Positions 18,130 to 25,407 of a DNA stretch of 64,000 bases are shown here, piece after piece. The notes beneath the pieces are model-generated. The model made no database searches. It saw only the letters and a list, made by a program, of their open reading frames with translations, and had not been told where the DNA came from. Position 1 is the stretch's first letter; each line of letters opens with the position of its first letter. The position numbers and the translations under genes are program-made. The DNA is from Sphingomonadales bacterium (GTDB lineage: Bacteria; Pseudomonadota; Alphaproteobacteria; Sphingomonadales; Sphingomonadaceae), in NCBI GenBank assembly GCA_027486895.1, contig JAIXOE010000037.1, positions 1 through 64,000 on the forward strand. The letters are read 5' to 3'.

Positions 18130-19186
18130 CAGCCAATAATCCTACCGATAGCGCGTAAAAATTCGAACAATTATAGTCCAATATCACGCGGTAGTTTCCG
18201 CCAAGTAAATATCCGGTTCGGCCAACGCCATCAGGCTCAATTAACGTGGCCATCATGCTATCCTTTGGCCAGAAGCCACGCTCCGGCGTAATGCCGAGCT
18301 GCCGCCATTCAGCTATCGTTTTCCACTGGCTGTGGCGTGCGAAGACGCGGGGGCAACGCGGCGACACCATGCGTGAATTCAATGCTGCGCGGTTAAGCGA
18401 TCCCGGAACATTGACGGCAAAACCCCATTCCTCGCCACGCCGCCAGCCTGCGTTGACGAAATAATTGGCTATCGATGTCATAGCATCGACCTCACTACGC
18501 CAGATGTCTGCATATCCGTCGCCATCGCCATCGCGGGCTAGCCGCAAATATACTGACGGCAGAAACTGAGGTTTTCCAAGCGCGCCTGCCCAGCTGCCGG
18601 TAATGGCATATTGCGGAACGCCTTTGTCGATCATCTTGAGCACCGCGATCAATTCGGCCTCAAACAGCGCGCGGCGGCGGCCTTCATAAGCAAGCGAGGC
18701 CAAAGCTTCCGGTGCGTTGAAGTTACCCGTTACCGATCCATAATTGGTTTCGTGGCCGTAGATGGCGATCATGATTTCTTCTGGTACACCGGTTTCGTTT
18801 TCGATCCGCTGCAGCAACGGACGAAGCTCGGTATATTTCCCGCGCCCCCTACTGATCCGCGACGCATCAACGTGACGCGCTTTATATGGCGCAAAGTCCG
18901 GAACCGGCGCATTGGAAGCGCCTTCGGGTTGTTGCCGGTCAAGCCGAACCACCCGTTCGTTGAAGCCGATCGACGGCAACACACGGTCGAGCGTTGTGGC
19001 AGAGACCCCTTCTTTCAGCGCCTTTTGTCGGACTTGACTAAGGTAGGCGCGAAATCCAGCTTCATGCGCATCATTTGCGCCTGTGATAGTCAGTGCTGCA
19101 TTATCCTGTGCCGCGCTGGTCTGCCCGAGCAAGCACGCGCTGGTGCAAAATGCCGCTGATAGCCAAAACTTCCGGTTAATGCGCAC
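18113..19186 (-). CDS. mltB: Periplasmic lytic murein transglycosylase, MltB family
   Basis: A 357-residue SLT-2 type lytic transglycosylase that cleaves peptidoglycan with formation of 1,6-anhydro-MurNAc ends. There is a Sec signal peptide (about 1-26, cleavage after SAA). The catalytic Glu is in IYGHETNYGSVTG, followed by SWAGALGKPQFLPSVY and the GDGDGYADIW loop typical of the family. It ends with the usual YNCSNFYALSVGLLAD. First gene of the minus-strand chain that continues through rlpA, the carboxypeptidase, tmk and holB. Confidence 0.93.
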   Translation of the reverse strand: MRINRKFWLSAAFCTSACLLGQTSAAQDNAALTITGANDAHEAGFRAYLSQVRQKALKEGVSATTLDRVLPSIGFNERVVRLDRQQPEGASNAPVPDFAPYKARHVDASRISRGRGKYTELRPLLQRIENETGVPEEIMIAIYGHETNYGSVTGNFNAPEALASLAYEGRRRALFEAELIAVLKMIDKGVPQYAITGSWAGALGKPQFLPSVYLRLARDGDGDGYADIWRSEVDAMTSIANYFVNAGWRRGEEWGFAVNVPGSLNRAALNSRMVSPRCPRVFARHSQWKTIAEWRQLGITPERGFWPKDSMMATLIEPDGVGRTGYLLGGNYRVILDYNCSNFYALSVGLLADEVRN

Positions 19187-19311
19187 GCGCGGCCCCCTTG
19201 TTCAATTCAAGGAAACATATTGGCACATTGTTCGCACCCTGTGAAATCCTTTGGTCCCGGCCAACCCACCGTCGGTCGTGGGGATAAGCCACACTTAGTC
19301 CGTATCTGCCC

Positions 19312-19340
19312 TTGCCATCGCTTTACCGGATGGCTAGGGG
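19312..19340 (+). promoter_or_regulatory. Candidate promoter of the tRNA-Ser gene
   Basis: TTGCCA (19312-19317) and TAGGGG (19335-19340) are separated by 17 bp and lie just upstream of the tRNA at 19353. Spacing and distance suit a sigma-70-type promoter, but the -10 match is poor. Confidence 0.3.
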
Positions 19341-19352
19341 CACTTCGTAAGC

Positions 19353-19442
19353 GGACAGGTGGCCGAGTGGTTTAAGGCAACGGTCTTGAAAACCGTCGTG
19401 GGTGGAAGCTCACCGTGGGTTCGAATCCCACCCTGTCCGCCA
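19353..19442 (+). tRNA. tRNA-Ser (anticodon TGA)
   Basis: A 90-nt cloverleaf with an encoded 3' CCA. The acceptor stem pairs GGACAGG (19353-19359) with CCTGTCC (19432-19438); the discriminator G is at 19439. The D arm starts GGCCGAGTGGTT, the anticodon loop CTTGAAA gives TGA, the long variable arm (GTGGGTGGAAGCTCAC) is typical of class II tRNAs, and the T arm has GGTTCGAATCC. It reads UCN serine codons, mainly UCA. It stands alone between mltB and a small gene, both on the other strand. Confidence 0.98.
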
Positions 19443-19480
19443 ATTTCCTCAAAGAGTTTATGCCGATGTTGGCTGCGAGT

Positions 19481-19825
19481 TTATTTCTCGGGCGTAAGCT
19501 TTGCGCCGTTTTCCACGTTTTCATTGAAGCTGGAGACGATCGAATCGACGATCATCTGGATCTCTTCTGATGCAAATTTTTCCGCCTCTGATTGGCTTGA
19601 GCCATATGAGCGTTCGGACTTGACCAGTATTTCCTTGTACAAGGCGCGCTCTGTTGGGCACGCTTCATCACTGGTTTTTATGAACGCGCTTGGGCTCGCT
19701 TTTTCGCCAACGGCGGTGTTGTGCGTTTCAATCATGCAGTTGTTGAATGCCTTGCGTGCATTGTCCATGGCGTCGCCCTTCATGGCGGCCATGCTGAGCA
19801 AAGTTGCTGCGACCAAAGAAATCAT
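19481..19825 (-). CDS. Small secreted protein of unknown function
   Basis: A 114-residue protein I do not recognise. It starts with a short hydrophobic signal-like segment (MISLVAATLLSMAAM). Two Cys residues (in FNNCMIE and DEACPTE) could form a disulfide, and the rest is hydrophilic and helix-prone with many Glu, Ser and Lys. A G-run (CTGGGGG) precedes the ATG by about 9 bp. The gene is isolated between the tRNA and an amidohydrolase gene. Coding status is likely because of the signal peptide, the coherent composition and the absence of a better reading on the other strand; function is open. Confidence 0.6.
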   Translation of the reverse strand: MISLVAATLLSMAAMKGDAMDNARKAFNNCMIETHNTAVGEKASPSAFIKTSDEACPTERALYKEILVKSERSYGSSQSEAEKFASEEIQMIVDSIVSSFNENVENGAKLTPEK

Positions 19826-19938
19826 AGTTCAAACCCCCAGATGTTCATCTTGTATCGGTTCTACGACCGTTATCTCATGCCATTTATCATAACGTGCGGT
19901 CTGCAATCAATGCAACATCGCACATTGTCATATCGGCT

Positions 19939-21264
19939 TCAGTTGACGACTTTACCACCTTTTACGACAGCATCGACCGATTCCAGTTCGCGGACGTTGG
20001 CCAAAGGATCACCGTCGACGGCAATAATGTCGGCGAAGCGACCGACGGCGATTGCGCCAACATCTTTTTCGCGGCCCAATGCCATTGCGGCATTGCGCGT
20101 TGCTGCTTGAATGGCCTCTAGCGTGGTCATGCCATATTGGACCATGACCTTGAACTGCCCACCAACGAGACCATGGGGCATAACCCCAGCATCCGACCCA
20201 AAGACCATTTTGACGCCCGCCTTGTGAGCTTTACGGAAATTATCGCGTTGAATTTGCGCGACTTCGCGGTCTTTCCTTAGATTATCTTCGAGCACGCCAT
20301 TTTTCGCGCCTTCGGATTGCGTGTAATCGGTGTTAAAGATATCCATCGAGAACCAGACCGGCCGTGGCCGCGCTGCTGCAAGCTTAATGCCCTCATCATC
20401 GACGAGGCTGGCATGTTCGATCGTATCAATTCCAGCGTTGATAGCAGCTTTGATCCCGTCACCGCCGTGCGCATGGGCAGCGACGCGAAGGCCCCATTGG
20501 TGTGCCTCGTCTGCGATTACGCGAAGCTCGCGCTCGGAAAGCTGCTGCTGGCCGGGCTCGGTATTGCGTGAAAAGACGCCGCCAGTCGCGCAGACCTTGA
20601 TAACCTCTGCGCCATATTTGCGCTGGCGCCGCACCTGATAGCGCAGTTCGTCTTCGCTATCGGCTATACCTTCTTCTTTCTCGGATTTCTCGAGGCTTGG
20701 TGGCAGGAATGTGGAGTCGCAATGGCCACCAGTCGCGCCCAATGCATAGCCTGCAGGAACGATGCGTGGCCCTGTTGCGTAGCCGTTTTCAATGGCTTGT
20801 TTCAGGCCGATATCGTTGCGGTTCCCTGAACCAACGTTACGTACCGTCGTAAAGCCGGCCTTTAACATCGCTTGAGCGGCTCCAACGGCGGTCATGCCCC
20901 AAAAGCTGTCGGTGAATTCTAATCCACGATACCCGCCAATATCCGCAGGGCCGTCGAGATGGACGTGCATGTCGATCAGGCCAGGCAAGATGGTTTTACC
21001 ACTGAGGTCGATATGCTTGACATCGCTACCCCATTTTACCGTGCGCGCATCGGCAACGCTGGTGATCCGACCATCCGCGCCAACGAACACGGCAGGATAG
21101 TCAACGGTCTTACCGGTAAGGACATCAATCATCTTGTCCGCCGTGATGACGGTGTTTTGCGCATTGGCTGCGGTGGCACACAATGCCGTACCTATCAGTG
21201 CCAAAACTTTCAGATTTCGCGCAATATTTGCAGTCACGTACATATTCCTCATCCCTGTAATCAT
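19939..21264 (-). CDS. Secreted amidohydrolase-family metal-dependent hydrolase (Xaa-Pro dipeptidase-like)
   Basis: A 441-residue member of the amidohydrolase superfamily (imidazolonepropionase/prolidase-like group). The N-terminus holds a signal peptide ending near ATAANAQN. The metal-binding HVH is in IDMHVHLDG, then KVCATGGVFSRN (carbamylated Lys or equivalent region), AAHAHGG and TIEHASL supply further His ligands, and FGSDAGVMPHG supplies the catalytic Asp. The closing VGRFADIIAVDGDPLANV is typical. Three close in-frame ATGs (21264, 21252, 21243) could be the start; I list the longest. Close relatives cleave dipeptides or N-acyl amino acids; the substrate here is not known. Confidence 0.85.
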   Translation of the reverse strand: MITGMRNMYVTANIARNLKVLALIGTALCATAANAQNTVITADKMIDVLTGKTVDYPAVFVGADGRITSVADARTVKWGSDVKHIDLSGKTILPGLIDMHVHLDGPADIGGYRGLEFTDSFWGMTAVGAAQAMLKAGFTTVRNVGSGNRNDIGLKQAIENGYATGPRIVPAGYALGATGGHCDSTFLPPSLEKSEKEEGIADSEDELRYQVRRQRKYGAEVIKVCATGGVFSRNTEPGQQQLSERELRVIADEAHQWGLRVAAHAHGGDGIKAAINAGIDTIEHASLVDDEGIKLAAARPRPVWFSMDIFNTDYTQSEGAKNGVLEDNLRKDREVAQIQRDNFRKAHKAGVKMVFGSDAGVMPHGLVGGQFKVMVQYGMTTLEAIQAATRNAAMALGREKDVGAIAVGRFADIIAVDGDPLANVRELESVDAVVKGGKVVN

Positions 21265-21325
21265 TCAATGCCATGCACGATGACAAATTCCATGCGCGGA
21301 GGACAGTAAAAAGCGTGCCCGTAAA

Positions 21326-21997
21326 TTATGGTGCGAGGATTGAGGGGACCTTGCCTTGGCGCTGGTGCTGCCGATAGGCGATGATCGCCCCCGCCATGAG
21401 CGCAAAGGACGCGCCCAGCATCCAGCCGCCGATAACGTCGGTCGGCCAGTGTACGCCCAACATGATGCGCGAAATGCCCGTCAGCAAGATCATCGCTGCT
21501 GCCGCGGCCTGCCATAAGGGGTGGCGCGCCTGAGGCACCAGCATGATGAAGAGAATATAGACGACCGCCGCGTTGTTCGCATGGCCACTGGGGAATGCCG
21601 GGCTGGTGATGGGATCAAGCTGCGCTACGAGATCGGGGCGCAGCCGCGCGAAAGAATACTTCATGACGTCAGACGTAAATGCCGCAATTAGGGTGGTTAA
21701 CCCCATTGCGAGGGCAGCCCCCCATCCCCACCAGCGCCACAAAGCCACGGTCAGGATGGTGACGATAATATATCGTTGAAGTCCGCCGCCAATCCAGCTG
21801 ATGGTTTGCATAAGCAGGATCAGCCAATCGGGCGACACGCCGCGCTGCATGTTGAGCGCGTGGGAAACGGCGAGGTCAAAGTCGCGGAAATGGCCAGCCG
21901 TAACAGCGTATCCTAACGCGACCACGAGCGTGAAAAGGATGATGCCGGACAGTGAAAGGCGAAGTGGAAGGTTCAATGTCGAAATAGCCCTTGCCAA
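21326..21997 (-). CDS. PAP2-family membrane phosphatase
   Basis: A 223-residue integral membrane protein with about six transmembrane helices and the three PAP2 signature motifs: KYSFARLRP, PSGHANN and SRIMLGVHWPTD. These supply the catalytic His residues of type 2 phosphatidic acid phosphatases, which act on lipid phosphates such as undecaprenyl pyrophosphate or phosphatidylglycerophosphate. Substrate cannot be told from sequence. It is 61 bp upstream of the amidohydrolase gene on the same strand; its own upstream region holds a 91-bp repeat. Confidence 0.9.
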   Translation of the reverse strand: MARAISTLNLPLRLSLSGIILFTLVVALGYAVTAGHFRDFDLAVSHALNMQRGVSPDWLILLMQTISWIGGGLQRYIIVTILTVALWRWWGWGAALAMGLTTLIAAFTSDVMKYSFARLRPDLVAQLDPITSPAFPSGHANNAAVVYILFIMLVPQARHPLWQAAAAAMILLTGISRIMLGVHWPTDVIGGWMLGASFALMAGAIIAYRQHQRQGKVPSILAP

Positions 21998-22013
21998 TAA
22001 TAGAAACCCTTTT

Positions 22014-22104
22014 CGTCACCCTGAACTTGTTTCAGGGTCCATTTATCGACTCTACCCTGTGGCCTACGTGGCAAGATCGATCCTGAAACAGCTTCAGGAT
22101 GACG
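22014..22104 (+). repeat. 91-bp two-hairpin palindromic repeat, copy A
   Basis: Starts CGTCACCCTGAACTTG and ends CTTCAGGATGACG. It consists of two short hairpins (arms ACCCTGAA/TTCAGGGT and ATCCTGAA/TTCAGGAT) separated by about 45 bp and bounded by the terminal inverted repeat CGTCA/TGACG. Copies of exactly the same length lie at 40535-40625 (inverted) and 44199-44289. The layout matches REP-doublet (BIME-like) elements. It fills the gap between lpdA and the PAP2 gene. Confidence 0.85.
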
Positions 22105-22130
22105 GCAGTGCGCGAAACATAGCGCTCCGC

Positions 22131-23525
22131 TCACATATGCAACATTTTACCATAAGCGCCGAGCACGCTTTCGTGCATCATTTCGCTCAATGTCGGATGC
22201 GGGAAAACGGTGTGCATGAAGTCGGCCTCCACCAGCTCGGCGGTCTTGCCGATGGTGTAGCCTTGGATCAGTTCCGTGACTTCAGCGCCGACCATGTGTG
22301 CGCCAAGGAGTTCTCCGGTTTTGGCGTCGAACACAGTCTTGATGAAACCTTCGGCCTCACCCAGCGCGATGGCCTTGCCATTGCCCAGGAACGGGAAATT
22401 GCCGACTTTGACGTCAAAGCCAGCCTCTTTCGCCTTGGCTTCGGTCATGCCGACGCTGGCGACCTGCGGGTGGCAATAAGTGCAGCCGGGAATATTCAGC
22501 GGGTCCATCGCGTGCGGATGGCCGCCGGCGATGGCTTCGGCAGCGATCACGCCTTCATGGCTCGCCTTATGCGCCAGCCAGGGCGGCGCGGTGATGTCGC
22601 CGATCGCCCATAGGCCGGGCACATTGGTGCGGCACATGGGGTCGGTTTTCAGGAAACCGCGGTCCATTTCTACGCCAAGCGCCTCCAACCCGATATTTTC
22701 GGTGTTCGGAACAATGCCAATGGCAACGATGCAATGCGTGAATTCAGATCCGACAACCTTGCCGTCTTTGCCCTTGATCTTGGCCGATACGCCGGAAGCA
22801 GTAGCCTTGAGTTCCTCAACCCCTGCTCCAGTCATGATTGTCATGCCCTGCTTTTTCAATGCCTTCTCAAGGAAAGTTGAGACATCAGCGTCCTCCACCG
22901 GCACGATGCGGTCGAGCATTTCAACGACGGTCACTTCAGCGCCCATGTCATTGTAGAAGCTGGCAAATTCGATGCCGATTGCGCCAGATCCGATGACGAG
23001 CAGCTTTTTCGGCATTTCGGGCGGCACCATCGCGTGGCGATAGGTCCAGATGCGCTTCCCATCGGCGGGGGCGAATGGCAGGTCGCGGGCACGCGCGCCG
23101 GTGGCGAGGATGATGTTCTTGGCGGTCAGCTCTTCGGTCTTGCCGTCTTTCGTCACCGTTAGCTTGTTCGCGGCGGTCAGCTTGCCGTCGCCCATATGGA
23201 CGGTGATCTTGTTCTTCTTCATCAGATGCGTGACGCCCTGATTCAACTGCTTCGCGACCCCGCGTGACCGCTTCACCACCGCGTCGATATCCGCGCTGAT
23301 ATTTGCCGCAGTCAGCCCGTAATCGCCCGCATGTTGCATATAATGATAGATTTCCGCCGAGCGAAGCAACGCCTTGGTCGGGATACAGCCCCAGTTGAGG
23401 CAGATGCCACCGAGATTTTCGCGCTCAACAATCGCGACTTTCAAGCCGAGTTGCGCAGCGCGGATGGCGGCAACATAGCCACCGGGGCCGGAACCGAGGA
23501 CGATTAGGTCGTAATTTTCTGCCAT
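22131..23525 (-). CDS. lpdA: Dihydrolipoamide dehydrogenase (E3)
   Basis: A 464-residue FAD- and NAD-dependent disulfide oxidoreductase that re-oxidises the lipoyl groups of 2-oxoacid dehydrogenase complexes. The FAD loop is GSGPGG (11-16), the redox pair is C42 and C47 in GGICLNWGCIPTK, the NAD-binding GSGAIGIEFASFY is near 180, and the catalytic His-Glu pair is in HPTLSEMMHE near the C-terminus. It begins 1 bp after pdhC on the same strand, so this E3 most likely serves pyruvate dehydrogenase. Confidence 0.96.
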   Translation of the reverse strand: MAENYDLIVLGSGPGGYVAAIRAAQLGLKVAIVERENLGGICLNWGCIPTKALLRSAEIYHYMQHAGDYGLTAANISADIDAVVKRSRGVAKQLNQGVTHLMKKNKITVHMGDGKLTAANKLTVTKDGKTEELTAKNIILATGARARDLPFAPADGKRIWTYRHAMVPPEMPKKLLVIGSGAIGIEFASFYNDMGAEVTVVEMLDRIVPVEDADVSTFLEKALKKQGMTIMTGAGVEELKATASGVSAKIKGKDGKVVGSEFTHCIVAIGIVPNTENIGLEALGVEMDRGFLKTDPMCRTNVPGLWAIGDITAPPWLAHKASHEGVIAAEAIAGGHPHAMDPLNIPGCTYCHPQVASVGMTEAKAKEAGFDVKVGNFPFLGNGKAIALGEAEGFIKTVFDAKTGELLGAHMVGAEVTELIQGYTIGKTAELVEADFMHTVFPHPTLSEMMHESVLGAYGKMLHM

Positions 23526-23526
23526 G

Positions 23527-24798
23527 TTACGCCACCAACCCTAAGGGCTTCTCCACCAGTTCCTTGAAGACCTTCATCAGCATCGCGCCGTCCGCGCCGT
23601 CGATAGCGCGGTGGTCGAAGCTTCCGGTGGCCGACATGACCGTTGCAATGGCGAGTGCGTCATCGACGATATAGGGCCGCTTTTCGCCAGCGCCGATCGC
23701 CATGATCATGGCTTGTGGCGGGTTGATGACGGCTTCGAATTGCTTGATGCCCATCATGCCCATATTGGAGATCGACGCGGTGCCGCCCTGATATTCATGC
23801 GGCTGCAGCTTGCCTTCCTTGGCACGCGCCGCAAGTTCGCCGATTTCGGTCGAGATTTTGGATAGCGACTTGTTTGCAGCGTCGGTGACGATGGGCGTGA
23901 TAAGGCCGGTCGGCACTGATACCGCGACACTAATGTCAGCGCGGCTATATTGCAGCATATTATCGCCGGCAAAGCTGACATTGCATTTGGGCACCTGAAT
24001 GAGCGCGAGGCCAAGCGCCTTGATCAGCATGTCGTTGACCGACAGCTTGACGCCGCGCGCCTCCAGCGATGCATTGAGCTCGCCGCGCAGCTTGAGCAAA
24101 GCGTCGAGGCGGACGTCGACGGTGAGATAGATGTGCGGAACGGTCTGCTTGGACTCGGTCAGGCGGCGCGCGATGGTTTTGCGCATGTTGCTTAGCTTGA
24201 CGACTTCGTGCGGGATATCGGTGTCGACGGGTGCAGCAGCCGTAATGGGTGCTTCCCGGCGAAGGCCGGGATCCACAGCGGGCAATGCGACTGGGCTCCG
24301 GCCTTCGCCGGAGAGCGCTTCTACGTCTGCCTTAACAATACGGCCGTTAGGGCCAGTGCCTGTCATGCCGGTAAGATTGATGCCTGAGTTTGCTGCTATG
24401 CGCTTGGCCAGCGGGCTTGCGATTATGCGATCGCTGGACGACTTCGCAGCGATTGCAGCTGGGGCGGGCGCCGGTGCTGGTGTTACAGCAGGTGGCGGGG
24501 TCGGAGCTTGCGCTTCGGCAGGCGTCGCAGCCTTGGGTACCGCACTCGCGTCGTCATCATCACCCTTAATAACGGCGATGACCGTGCCAACCTTCACGCC
24601 ATCGGTACCTTCGGCAACGAGCAGTTGCGTTATCACACCTTCATCAACCGCTTCGAACTCCATCGTCGCCTTGTCGGTTTCAATCTCGGCGATCAGATCG
24701 CCTGATGAAACCGTGTCGCCCTCTTTCACCAGCCATCTGGCAAGCGTGCCTTCCTCCATAGTTGGTGAAAGTGCGGGCATTTTGAGTTCGATGGGCAT
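23527..24798 (-). CDS. pdhC: Pyruvate dehydrogenase E2: dihydrolipoamide acetyltransferase
   Basis: A 423-residue E2 subunit. The lipoyl domain (1-80) carries K43 in [10 protein letters not shown]; an Ala/Pro-rich linker follows (85-118); the E1/E3-binding domain is at about 124-161 ([14 protein letters not shown]); the catalytic domain (about 195-423) ends with [13 protein letters not shown]. Residues 163-182, between the binding domain and catalytic domain, are encoded by a 61-bp palindromic repeat (24253-24313). I chose the ATG at 24798 ([17 protein letters not shown]), where family similarity begins; 19 upstream codons are not family-like. E1 genes are not adjacent; lpdA follows 1 bp downstream. 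Confidence 0.95.
   Translation of the reverse strand: MPIELKMPALSPTMEEGTLARWLVKEGDTVSSGDLIAEIETDKATMEFEAVDEGVITQLLVAEGTDGVKVGTVIAVIKGDDDDASAVPKAATPAEAQAPTPPPAVTPAPAPAPAAIAAKSSSDRIIASPLAKRIAANSGINLTGMTGTGPNGRIVKADVEALSGEGRSPVALPAVDPGLRREAPITAAAPVDTDIPHEVVKLSNMRKTIARRLTESKQTVPHIYLTVDVRLDALLKLRGELNASLEARGVKLSVNDMLIKALGLALIQVPKCNVSFAGDNMLQYSRADISVAVSVPTGLITPIVTDAANKSLSKISTEIGELAARAKEGKLQPHEYQGGTASISNMGMMGIKQFEAVINPPQAMIMAIGAGEKRPYIVDDALAIATVMSATGSFDHRAIDGADGAMLMKVFKELVEKPLGLVA
24253..24313. repeat. 61-bp two-hairpin palindromic repeat inserted in frame in pdhC
   Basis: Two hairpins, CCCGGC-GAAG-GCCGGG on the left and CTCCGGC-CTTC-GCCGGAG on the right, are separated by about 24 bp. This resembles the GC-rich intergenic repeats common in sphingomonads, yet it lies wholly inside the pdhC reading frame, where it encodes the peptide [20 protein letters not shown] in a linker. 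No stop or frameshift results. Confidence 0.75.
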
Positions 24799-24951
24799 GC
24801 GGGTTGGCCTTTTTTGGTCGCTATTTCGAATAATCGCATAGCCAAGCTTTCCCAAGCGTCAAGCGTGATAAGGTTGCCAAGCATCCAAATTTCGCGCAGG
24901 CTATACGAATTCATAAAGGCTGGCCGCCAAGGACCAAGCCAGGGGGAGTGC

Positions 24952-25407
24952 ATGCGGACATATCTGGTTGTCATCGACGAGACTGAAGAAGCGCGTCTTG
25001 CGCTGCGGTTTGCGTCGCGTCGCGCGGCAAAGACTGGCGGAACAGTGCACATTCTCGCGCTCGTTGAACAGGCCGATTTCGTCGCGTGGGGCGGAGTTCA
25101 GGCAACTATGGAAGAAGAGGCGCGCGACCGGGCTGAGCAGCTTGTGACCGCGGCTGCCGGTTCCATTTTTGACGAAATGGGGGTTCGTCCCGCCATCACG
25201 GTAAAGCCCGGTGAAGCGATTGATGTCGTCAAAGTCATGCTTGAGGAACATCCCGGTATCGCGGCACTCGTGCTCGGTGCCGCAGCCCAAGGTGCGCCTG
25301 GACCCCTTATTGCGCACTTTACCGGCATTAACGCGGGCACACTGCCCTGCCCAGTTATGGTTATCCCGGGTTCGTTAAGCGATACCCAGTTGGATGAGTT
25401 GAGCTAA
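24952..25407 (+). CDS. Universal stress protein (UspA family)
   Basis: A 151-residue single-domain Usp protein. It opens with MRTYLVVIDETEEARLAL, the first strand and helix of the fold, and has the C-terminal ATP-loop-like region GAAAQGAPGPLIAHFTG followed by CPVMVIPG. The glycine loop (G-2X-G-9X-G-S/T) is only approximately matched, so ATP binding is uncertain. The start at 24952 has a very strong ribosome-binding site (AGGGGGAG). It is divergent from pdhC, and its stop overlaps the rnr stop on the other strand by 4 bp. Confidence 0.85.
   Translation: MRTYLVVIDETEEARLALRFASRRAAKTGGTVHILALVEQADFVAWGGVQATMEEEARDRAEQLVTAAAGSIFDEMGVRPAITVKPGEAIDVVKVMLEEHPGIAALVLGAAAQGAPGPLIAHFTGINAGTLPCPVMVIPGSLSDTQLDELS

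Noticed and set aside
19353-19442. tRNA-Ser as an integration site of a genomic island.
   Set aside because: No integrase gene and no repeated tRNA 3' end were seen downstream; the neighbouring genes look like normal chromosome.
22014-22104. The 91-bp repeats as rho-independent terminators.
   Set aside because: The hairpins are not followed by T-runs and two copies lie inside a co-directional gene cluster; the constant length and ends fit a repeat element better.
24131-24841. A 236-codon plus-strand frame opposite pdhC.
   Set aside because: It is Ser/Ala/Gly-rich with no recognisable motif and is fully explained as the antisense of a clear E2 gene.
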